DNA of 10,375 nucleotides, taken from an uncultured Flammeovirgaceae bacterium (GTDB taxonomy: Bacteria > Bacteroidota > Bacteroidia > Cytophagales > Cyclobacteriaceae). Of the stretch, positions 1-4,887 are shown one piece after another. The notes under the pieces were generated by a model. That model worked only from the letters and a program-made list of their open reading frames with translations, searched no databases and had not been told where the DNA came from. Position 1 is the first letter of the stretch. Each line of letters opens with the position of its first letter. The translations under genes were made by a program, and so were the position numbers. Where the stretch lies: assembly GCA_946480685.1 (NCBI GenBank), contig CAMLLI010000071.1:1-10375 (forward strand), in the 5' to 3' direction.

Positions 1-1
1 G

Positions 2-136
2 GAAGAATACCTGCGTTTACTTCGGAAAGAGATCGAAGCATTTCGCCTCTTGTTCCGCGAATGGATCAAAACGTTTCACAAGGCTCCGAAGGAAGGCGAT
101 GGATGGGGTCTTTTTGTGGAGGATGATGATACATAG
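2..136 (+). CDS. 3' end of an unrecognised gene (partial)
   Basis: An open frame runs from the window edge to a TAG stop and gives the last 44 residues of a protein: starting EEYLRLLRKEIEAFRLLF, ending WGLFVEDDDT. The stretch is rich in charged and aromatic residues with a heptad-like LRLLRKEIEAFRLLF pattern, so it is probably helical, then a Gly-Trp-Gly turn and an acidic end. I do not recognise the family. It is cytoplasmic in character (no hydrophobic segment). It converges on the OsmC-family gene, and a 14-bp perfect hairpin lies a few bases after the stop, which supports this being a real gene end rather than a chance frame. The start and most of the protein lie outside the window. Confidence 0.65.
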   Translation, partial: EEYLRLLRKEIEAFRLLFREWIKTFHKAPKEGDGWGLFVEDDDT

Positions 137-141
137 ATATA

Positions 142-180
142 GTAAAGATATAGTGCTGTTGTGCAACACTATATCTTTAC
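142..180. terminator. Hairpin between convergent genes
   Basis: Perfect 14-bp inverted repeat: 142-155 pairs with 167-180, with an 11-base loop. It follows the + strand stop at 136 and overlaps the last codons of the - strand OsmC gene (stop at 169-171). No T-run follows on either strand, so a transcript-end or RNA-stabilising hairpin is inferred from position and symmetry only. Confidence 0.6.
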
Positions 181-636
181 GGGTTCTGTAACCACCGTTG
201 GCTGCATGATAACTTTCGTTTTGATGGAGTTTGATATGAGACAGTTCGCTTCTGATTTCTGAAGCACCTTGTTCGCCTTCTCAGCATCCTTCTCGTCTGC
301 TATAACTACTTCCGGGTATAGCATCACTTCCGTCATCATAAATTTGCCATCTGCTTTTTCAAGCTTCCCCTGCGAGTTACAGCGAAAGGAAACGAAATCA
401 AGTTTGGAGTTTTCGGCAACAGCAAGAAACGTTGTCATGAAACAACTGCTTACCGAAGCGGTGAACAAATGTTCTGGTGACCAGATTCCCGGTATACCTT
501 TGGGAAACTCCGGAGGTGTAGCGACTTCAATACATCCGCCTGCCAGTGCATTGTTTTGTGTTAACTCCGGAGAGCACATCATGCCTCTGCGATCTTTACT
601 CCAGGCTATAGTTACGGTATAGATATGTGATTCCAT
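169..636 (-). CDS. OsmC-family peroxiredoxin-like protein
   Basis: A 155-residue protein of the OsmC/Ohr fold. Members reduce organic hydroperoxides with a pair of cysteines and act as homodimers in the cytoplasm. The first cysteine is C65 in ASVSSCFMTTFLAVAE, the family's central-helix motif; the second is C132 in SEANCLISNSI, matching the C-terminal Cys of the family. The N-terminal beta region (ESHIYTVTIAW) and the SPEHLFTASV loop before C65 also fit. The frame is open to 696, but I chose the ATG at 634-636: it begins the conserved part, and it lies one base after the stop of the rhodanese gene, as expected for a translationally linked operon. No Shine-Dalgarno sequence precedes it, which is normal in Bacteroidota. 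Substrate is not certain; this subgroup differs from classical Ohr, and a role against reactive sulfur or peroxide is inferred from the rhodanese neighbour. Confidence 0.9.
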   Translation of the reverse strand: MESHIYTVTIAWSKDRRGMMCSPELTQNNALAGGCIEVATPPEFPKGIPGIWSPEHLFTASVSSCFMTTFLAVAENSKLDFVSFRCNSQGKLEKADGKFMMTEVMLYPEVVIADEKDAEKANKVLQKSEANCLISNSIKTKVIMQPTVVTEPVKI

Positions 637-637
637 T

Positions 638-952
638 TTATAGTTTGTTTTGTAGTTGGTTCCAGCTGCCACCATTATAGACGTTGGTATAGCCATTCGT
701 TTTTAATATACCAGCTGCTTTGCCGCTGCGTATACCGGAAGCACAGCAGGTAATAATGGCTGCGTCTTTACCGGGAAGCTTCTGTAGATTAGCAGTAAGT
801 TCATTCACCGGTATATTTACCGAGTTTTTGATGTGGCCGGAAGAATACTCCTGGGGCGTGCGCACATCCAGGATGATGGCACCCTGCTTTACCTGTTCTC
901 TGAAGTTAACGGGAGCTTCAATTCCCAATACTCGTTTTACTAGTTCGATCAT
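638..952 (-). CDS. Single-domain rhodanese-like sulfurtransferase
   Basis: A 104-residue cytoplasmic rhodanese domain. Rhodaneses carry sulfane sulfur as a persulfide on an active-site cysteine and pass it to an acceptor such as cyanide, glutathione or a protein thiol. Seen here: the ILDVRTPQEYSSGHIKNSVNIP signature region (residues 27-48), and the six-residue active-site loop C70-A-S-G-I-R75 followed by S76, with another Cys at 69. The C-terminal NVYNGGSWNQL matches the usual end of the domain. Length is typical of stand-alone (GlpE/PspE-like) proteins, and no signal peptide is visible. It overlaps nothing but ends one base before the OsmC start, and lies 130 bases after a DUF2892 gene, the membrane partner domain of E. 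coli YgaP. Function as a persulfide carrier or detoxification enzyme is inferred from this context. Confidence 0.93.
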   Translation of the reverse strand: MIELVKRVLGIEAPVNFREQVKQGAIILDVRTPQEYSSGHIKNSVNIPVNELTANLQKLPGKDAAIITCCASGIRSGKAAGILKTNGYTNVYNGGSWNQLQNKL

Positions 953-1001
953 ATTATATATATAGTTATACTTCTGTGGATATACTTTAATGATGAATGG
1001 A

Positions 1002-1046
1002 TAAATGTAGGCCTAGCTTCGATAACGCAGCGCTGATATTCGTCAG
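1002..1046 (-). promoter_or_regulatory. Possible second Crp/Fnr-type promoter before the rhodanese gene
   Basis: On the - strand, CTGA-N6-TCAG (1046-1033) has the TGA-N6-TCA spacing of Crp/Fnr sites, and TACATTTA (1009-1002) matches the Bacteroidota TAnnTTTG element at seven of eight positions. Centre-to-box distance is 30.5 bases, almost the same as at the better site before the DUF2892 gene (29.5). The half-sites are degenerate, so this could be chance. Confidence 0.25.
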
Positions 1047-1082
1047 TGTGAGTGATGATGTTTGCCTATATACATGAAGCCT

Positions 1083-1277
1083 TTATTTGGACAAGTCTTT
1101 GATGCCAACTTTGTCCAATATCTTTTCCAATAGACAAAACCGGGTGAATGTAGATTGAATCAGGCCGATGCCAACCACAACGGCAAGTGCCAGCCAATAC
1201 ACATGAATAAAATAAGCAAGCGCCAGGCCGAGCACCATAAGACTGCTGGCAGTAACACGAATGATACGTTCTTTCAT
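1083..1277 (-). CDS. Small YgaP-type (DUF2892) inner membrane protein
   Basis: A 64-residue membrane protein. It starts with a basic amphipathic stretch (MKERIIRVTAS), then two closely spaced hydrophobic segments (about residues 11-26 and 27-41), and ends with the family's RFCLLEKILDKVGI tail around residues 46-59. This is the DUF2892 domain found at the C-terminus of the E. coli rhodanese YgaP, where it anchors the sulfurtransferase to the membrane; the usual tail has Cys-Pro, here Cys-Leu (C48). In this window the rhodanese is a separate gene 130 bases downstream, so the two may act together as a split YgaP. It is the first gene of the probable DUF2892-rhodanese-OsmC unit, and its start is set by a Crp/Fnr-like promoter about 20 bases upstream. 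Confidence 0.88.
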   Translation of the reverse strand: MKERIIRVTASSLMVLGLALAYFIHVYWLALAVVVGIGLIQSTFTRFCLLEKILDKVGIKDLSK

Positions 1278-1299
1278 AGCATTAATTGTAATGTTAAGG

Positions 1300-1307
1300 C
1301 AAAACTA
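1300..1307 (-). promoter_or_regulatory. Bacteroidota -7 element (TAGTTTTG)
   Basis: On the - strand TAGTTTTG (1307 to 1300) matches TAnnTTTG exactly. It lies 22 bases before the DUF2892 start codon, giving a predicted leader of about 20 bases. No TTG is present at the usual -33 distance; the Crp/Fnr-like palindrome takes that place, which suggests an activator-dependent promoter. Confidence 0.55.
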
Positions 1308-1328
1308 CCGGAGCCAAAGCATGTACAC

Positions 1329-1344
1329 TGTGACTTGAGTCACG
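1329..1344. promoter_or_regulatory. Crp/Fnr-type operator
   Basis: TGTGACTTGAGTCACG fits the TGTGA-N6-TCACA consensus of Crp-type sites with one mismatch, and its core GTGACT-TG-AGTCAC is a perfect palindrome. The centre (1336.5) is 29.5 bases upstream of the first base of the TAGTTTTG element on the - strand, which places it near -41, the class II activator position. It also lies 144 bases upstream of the divergent + strand gene. A Crp/Fnr regulator with the Arg-Glu-x-x-x-Arg recognition pattern is encoded at 2461-3084. Which protein binds it is inference. Confidence 0.6.
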
Positions 1345-1480
1345 TTCTGAGTTTTATGGGGCGTGTTCATAATTAATAGATCACAAGGCATTCAGTATCA
1401 GCTGTCTTATCGCTGATAATTTTTTTTAGCGCATTAAACCTTGCTCGTTCAACCTGGTCTAATCATGAAATTTACTTTCT

Positions 1481-2386
1481 ATGAAAGCAGTACGATTTGT
1501 TTTGGGAGTCTGGATAGTCTGCATGAGTATGGCAGGATCACTCGCTGCAAAAACACCGGTGTCATCTGATTCCACAGGTGTGCCGGGCGACAACTTTAGT
1601 CTGGAAGGCGCGCTCGAAATGTTTAAGAAAGCAGAATCGCCTGAGCAGTTTGAGAAAATGATCAACACCGAAGATAACAAGGTAAACAACCTCGATCTGA
1701 ATGGTGATGGCGATATAGACTATATAAAAGTAATTGACAAAGCGGAAGGCGATGCACATGCATTCATCCTGCAAGCGGCTGTCTCCGATAGCGAGAGTCA
1801 GGATATAGCGGTAATCGAACTTGAAAAAACAGGCGGCAACAACGCGGCAGTACAGATTGTTGGAGATGAAGATATATATGGCGAGCAGGTTATTGTCGAG
1901 CCTGCAGGAGAAAACGCGAGAACAACTACATCGGCACAGGCACGCACACGATCAGTAGCCACTACCAATGTGGTAGTAAATGTATGGGCATGGCCGGTAG
2001 TACGCCGTGTATATGCACCGGGATATGTAGTGTGGGTTTCACCCTGGGGGTGGCGCGCCCGTCCGGTATGGTGGCATCCGTGGAGACCTGTGCACTACCG
2101 TGTATTTTATCCATACAGAGCTCCATATCACCGTCATTACGTTGTGGTTCATCATCATCGTGTCGTGCATGCACATCGCATATATACTCCGGTGCGCACA
2201 ACGTCAGTAACTGTTCATACCCGCCATCGTGCGTCAGTAGATCATTACCGGGCTGGGCGAACAACCCGCAGCACCACCATTACCAATGGTAACAGGCAAA
2301 CCAGGGTTACACGAAGAACAACTACAGTGCAGGGTAAAAACGGGAAAGCAACCAGGCGTACTACACGCGTAAGAAGAACGAATTAG
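1481..2386 (+). CDS. Secreted protein with EF-hand-like loop and His/aromatic/Arg-rich tail
   Basis: A 301-residue exported protein of unknown function, of a type I recognise as widespread in Bacteroidota. Residues 1-23 form a signal peptide (MKAVRF, a hydrophobic core, AGSLAA). Residues 38-140 form a conserved domain: FSLEGALEMFKKAESPEQFEKM, then D72-L-N-G-D-G-D-I-D80-Y, an Asp/Asn loop resembling a calcium-binding EF-hand or dockerin loop, and QDIAVIELEKTGG plus QIVGDEDIYGEQVIVEP. From about 164 to 235 the sequence is extremely rich in Trp, Tyr, His, Arg and Val (WWHPWRPVHYRVFYPYR; HHHRVVHAHR), and from 238 to the end it is a Thr/Arg repeat-like tail (TTR, RRTTT). The tail is strongly basic and could bind metal, nucleic acid or the cell envelope; none of this is shown. 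The ATG chosen gives the signal peptide. It is transcribed divergently from the DUF2892 gene. Confidence 0.88.
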   Translation: MKAVRFVLGVWIVCMSMAGSLAAKTPVSSDSTGVPGDNFSLEGALEMFKKAESPEQFEKMINTEDNKVNNLDLNGDGDIDYIKVIDKAEGDAHAFILQAAVSDSESQDIAVIELEKTGGNNAAVQIVGDEDIYGEQVIVEPAGENARTTTSAQARTRSVATTNVVVNVWAWPVVRRVYAPGYVVWVSPWGWRARPVWWHPWRPVHYRVFYPYRAPYHRHYVVVHHHRVVHAHRIYTPVRTTSVTVHTRHRASVDHYRAGRTTRSTTITNGNRQTRVTRRTTTVQGKNGKATRRTTRVRRTN

Positions 2387-2406
2387 CAGCTAGTAATGTT
2401 CGATAG

Positions 2407-2454
2407 CCGGTATAGTATATATAGCAGCAGCCGTATATACTATACCGGTATTTT
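2407..2454 (+). terminator. Intrinsic terminator of the secreted-protein gene
   Basis: Perfect 15-bp stem: 2407-2421 (CCGGTATAGTATATA) pairs with 2434-2448, 12-base loop, then TATTTT at 2449-2454. It lies between the stop at 2386 and the end of the convergent Crp/Fnr gene at 2461, so it may also stop transcripts from that side, though no T-run is present in that direction. Confidence 0.8.
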
Positions 2455-2460
2455 AATGCT

Positions 2461-3084
2461 CTATAAGTCAATACGGGTTATTTCGTTTCGTGAGACGGTA
2501 ATTCTATTTTGAGACTCCATCTTTTTTAACAAGCGGGAAATTACTTCACGTGATGAGTTGAGATCGTCCGCAATCTCCTGGTGAGTTACGGCTATCTTGT
2601 TACTCTTGAAAGATTCAAATTGTCGCTTCAGGTAAAATTCAAGCTTCTGATCCATCGAGTGGAAAGCAACCTGGTCGATCACTTCCAGTAATTCTTCAAA
2701 GCGACTGCGATACGTCTCCAAAACAAAATAATACCATTGCCGGTGATCGCGCATCAGACCATCCATATACTGAATCGGAATTGCCAAAACCTTTACCGGC
2801 GACATCGCTTTTGCTTTAATAGCGCTTGTCTCATTCCTGGTCGCGCAGATCATTGAGAGCGCACATGCACTGCCTTGCTCGAGGTAGTATAAGAAGAACT
2901 CTTCGCCATCTTCTCCTTCGCGGTATAATTTTACTCTGCCGTCCAGTATAAGCAACGAGTTTTTGAAATACTGTCCCGGCCGCATCAGCATACTCCCTTC
3001 CTCAAAGGTTGTTACTTGTCCTATGGTTTCCAGGTGTGCTAGCAACTCCGCATCAAACTGTGGAAAAATGGTTTGTAGCTGCAT
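2461..3084 (-). CDS. Crp/Fnr-family transcriptional regulator
   Basis: A 207-residue regulator with the two-domain Crp/Fnr plan: an N-terminal cyclic-nucleotide-binding-like beta barrel (about 18-105, including SMLMRPGQYFKNSLLILDGRVKLYR), a long dimerisation helix (about 112-140), and a C-terminal winged helix. The helix-turn-helix is residues 166-190 (VTHQEIADDLNSSREVISR...), with R179-E180-x-x-x-R184 in the recognition helix, the arrangement that reads TGTGA-type half-sites in E. coli Crp. The phosphate-cassette residues of cAMP-binding Crp are not evident, so cAMP is unlikely to be the signal. Two cysteines sit in the sensor domain, C74 and C80 in GSACALSMICATR, and could sense redox state or sulfur species, or hold a cofactor. 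A palindrome fitting this family lies before the nearby DUF2892-rhodanese-OsmC genes. Start is the ATG at 3082-3084. Confidence 0.92.
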   Translation of the reverse strand: MQLQTIFPQFDAELLAHLETIGQVTTFEEGSMLMRPGQYFKNSLLILDGRVKLYREGEDGEEFFLYYLEQGSACALSMICATRNETSAIKAKAMSPVKVLAIPIQYMDGLMRDHRQWYYFVLETYRSRFEELLEVIDQVAFHSMDQKLEFYLKRQFESFKSNKIAVTHQEIADDLNSSREVISRLLKKMESQNRITVSRNEITRIDL

Positions 3085-3163
3085 AATATCGTCATCACTG
3101 CTTTATCTCAGATCGTCATTGGTCTGTCCCGAAAGATAGCGCTCAATACCAACGGATTTTCAT

Positions 3164-3349
3164 TTGAATACACCTTTCCTTAATTTTTTATATAGCGACA
3201 GGTATAGGACAGTACGAGAAAATCACAGTTATTGCACGTGCAAACATGTCTGTGCAACACCCCCCGTTAAAGCACGGCTGCAGCGTTTAACCGGTACTGT
3301 TCTAATGCTTATAGCAGGCATAAGTTTTTTAGTATATTACCTGATGTAA
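3164..3349 (+). CDS. Doubtful small membrane ORF (TTG start)
   Basis: A 61-codon frame that would start with TTG; no ATG is available until codon 47. It would encode a basic, Cys-containing N-terminal part (SYCTCKHVCATPP, residues about 22-34) and a C-terminal hydrophobic segment (TVLMLIAGISFLVYYLM, residues 45-61), a tail-anchor-like arrangement. The frame is divergent from the Crp/Fnr gene and ends one base before a 16-bp inverted repeat. No family is recognised. The hydrophobic end argues for a real product; the TTG start, the absence of a recognisable promoter and its short length argue against. If it is not a gene, the stretch from 3085 to 3460 contains no gene that I can see, only the two palindromes listed. 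Confidence 0.28.
   Translation: MNTPFLNFLYSDRYRTVRENHSYCTCKHVCATPPVKARLQRLTGTVLMLIAGISFLVYYLM
3232..3243. repeat. Perfect 12-bp palindrome TTGCACGTGCAA
   Basis: TTGCAC and GTGCAA are exact reverse complements with no spacer. A further GTGCAA half-site lies at 3252-3257, 14 bases on in the same direction. It lies about 150 bases upstream of the Crp/Fnr start codon and inside the doubtful small ORF. Operator function is only a possibility. Confidence 0.35.
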
Positions 3350-3350
3350 A

Positions 3351-3366
3351 CTTTGGTTTGCCAAAG
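3351..3366. repeat. 16-bp inverted repeat CTTTGG-TTTG-CCAAAG
   Basis: Six-base arms (3351-3356 and 3361-3366) around a four-base loop, about 95 bases before the histidine kinase ATG. It begins two bases after the TAA of the doubtful small ORF. There is no T-run after it, so an operator for the kinase gene is as likely as a weak terminator. Confidence 0.35.
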
Positions 3367-3460
3367 CGGAATGAATCCACCGTCAGCTATAGCCTAACCT
3401 GTTACCTTGCTGCCGGGGATGACTGACCGAAGCATAAGGTTTTACCCTCAAACCAGATGT

Positions 3461-4744
3461 ATGGTAAAGAAAATCGAATTTTTGCTCGTTGGTAATCGCG
3501 GTGAAAAGTCATTGTCAGATTATCGCCGGGCAGTACTTACGGGATATTGTATTCTTGTTGCGTTCACAACGGCCCTGTACTATAGTATTGTTAACTGGCT
3601 CTATAACTTCAACCCGGCAGCTTACTTTTATTATATACTTATAGCTATACTTCCTGTTGCGTTGTGGCTGAACCGAAACGGAAGACACTGGTTTGCGAAG
3701 TGTGTAATACTCCTGATCATCAACTTTGTTGTATTTGCATTTTCTTCGCGCGAGCCACCGGTGCCTTCTGCATTTTTGTTTTTTATTATGTGCAGCCTGA
3801 TGGCACTTGTCCTATTCGATGCCAAAGAAAAAAAGAGCAGCACGCTATTTCTGTTGCTGTCGGCAAGTTTATACCTGCTTGCCAGATTCACGGAATTTAG
3901 TCTTGTACCATCGCGCCCGATCGATCCGGATTACCTCGTGAAGGCCTATAACAACAACCTCGTTATTGTTTATTCTTTTTCCGTGCTGGCGGTATACTTC
4001 CTGGTAAAGATCAACTATACCGTAGAAGCATCGCTTGAACATCGCGAAAAGCAAATACTGGAAAAGAATAAGATACTGACGAAGACAAACGAAGAACTCG
4101 ACCGGTTCATTTATAGTACATCACACGACTTGCGCGCTCCGCTCAATTCTATCGAAGGACTTCTTAACCTGAGTGAGAAGACAAACGAGGCGCATGATTT
4201 GAAGATGTACCACCAGATGATGCGAGAGCGCATCCGCAAACTGGAAAGTGTGTTGGGTAACATCAGTCAATACTCCAAAAATGCCAAGCTCGAAATCGAG
4301 AAGAAACACATCAATCTGAAGGAGTATGTTAATCGTACCTTGTTTGATGTACGCTATATGGAAGCGGCCGAGCGTGTTCGGGTGGAAATAGATATTCCGG
4401 ATTCTGTAGTGATTGAGACGGATCCGATGCGTCTTTCCATCATTCTGAATAACCTGATCTCGAATGCTTTTAAATATAGCGATCAAACCAAAGAAGACCC
4501 CTATATTATCATTCGTGCATTCACAGCATCGTCACGTACAACCATTATCATCTCCGATAATGGAGAAGGTATCGATGATGATCAGCAGCCTAAAATATTC
4601 TCGATGTTTTACCGTGGAACAACACGCTCCACCGGTTCGGGCCTTGGTCTATACCTGGTAAAAGAGACGGTGGAAAAACTGGGAGGTTCCATCACACTGT
4701 CTTCCATGCGCGGCCGTGGTACAACATTCACCGTTGTGCTATAG
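3461..4744 (+). CDS. Membrane sensor histidine kinase, six-TM
   Basis: A 427-residue two-component sensor kinase. The N-terminal half has six hydrophobic segments (about residues 24-48, 53-70, 78-94, 103-120, 127-143, 167-184) with only short loops, so the signal is probably sensed in or at the membrane. A coiled coil (about 187-217, EKQILEKNKILTKTNEELDR) links to the kinase core: H-box YSTSHDLRAPLNSI with phospho-acceptor H222, N-box LNNLISNAFKYS (N335), G1 box ISDNGEGID (D366), F-box IFSMFYRG, and G2 box GSGLGLYLVKE (392-402). All catalytic motifs look intact. The frame is open from a TTG at 3407, but I chose the ATG at 3461, which begins MVKKIEFLL just ahead of the first membrane segment. 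No response regulator is encoded beside it, so it is an orphan here; the ABC permease 143 bases downstream may share its transcript. Confidence 0.93.
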   Translation: MVKKIEFLLVGNRGEKSLSDYRRAVLTGYCILVAFTTALYYSIVNWLYNFNPAAYFYYILIAILPVALWLNRNGRHWFAKCVILLIINFVVFAFSSREPPVPSAFLFFIMCSLMALVLFDAKEKKSSTLFLLLSASLYLLARFTEFSLVPSRPIDPDYLVKAYNNNLVIVYSFSVLAVYFLVKINYTVEASLEHREKQILEKNKILTKTNEELDRFIYSTSHDLRAPLNSIEGLLNLSEKTNEAHDLKMYHQMMRERIRKLESVLGNISQYSKNAKLEIEKKHINLKEYVNRTLFDVRYMEAAERVRVEIDIPDSVVIETDPMRLSIILNNLISNAFKYSDQTKEDPYIIIRAFTASSRTTIIISDNGEGIDDDQQPKIFSMFYRGTTRSTGSGLGLYLVKETVEKLGGSITLSSMRGRGTTFTVVL

Positions 4745-4855
4745 ATGTATAGGTGATCATAATCGCACATTGTTTTACAGATGTGAACATCGCCAGCGAA
4801 CGGCATTACCCTTTCAGGTGCTGACATCGCGTTGCGCAGCATTGGCATATTATTG

Positions 4856-4869
4856 GGTACACTTGTACC
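4856..4869. promoter_or_regulatory. Operator-like inverted repeat before the ABC permease
   Basis: GGTACA-CT-TGTACC, perfect six-base arms around a two-base centre, 18 bases before the permease ATG. Its core TACA-N2-TGTA has the form of BlaI/CopY-type boxes. A TATAAT hexamer (4872-4877) follows directly and TTG (4853-4855) precedes it, so a bound repressor would block a promoter here. Promoter spacing is not canonical, and no BlaI- or PadR-type gene is in the window. Confidence 0.4.
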
Positions 4870-4887
4870 GTTATAATCCCCTGAAGT

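Noticed and set aside
160..169. 10-base TGTGCAACAC shared with 3251-3260
   Set aside because: Single short match; one copy is the loop and arm of a terminator hairpin, so it is most likely chance.
269..622. 117-codon + strand frame opposite the OsmC gene
   Set aside because: Lies wholly inside the OsmC-family gene on the other strand; no family resemblance, composition typical of an antisense shadow.
637..696. N-terminal extension of OsmC to an ATG at 694-696
   Set aside because: The extra 20 residues overlap the rhodanese coding end and match no OsmC start; the ATG at 634-636 begins the conserved fold.
3407..3460. TTG start for the histidine kinase
   Set aside because: The extra 18 residues look non-conserved and the ATG at 3461 directly begins the sequence leading into the first membrane helix.
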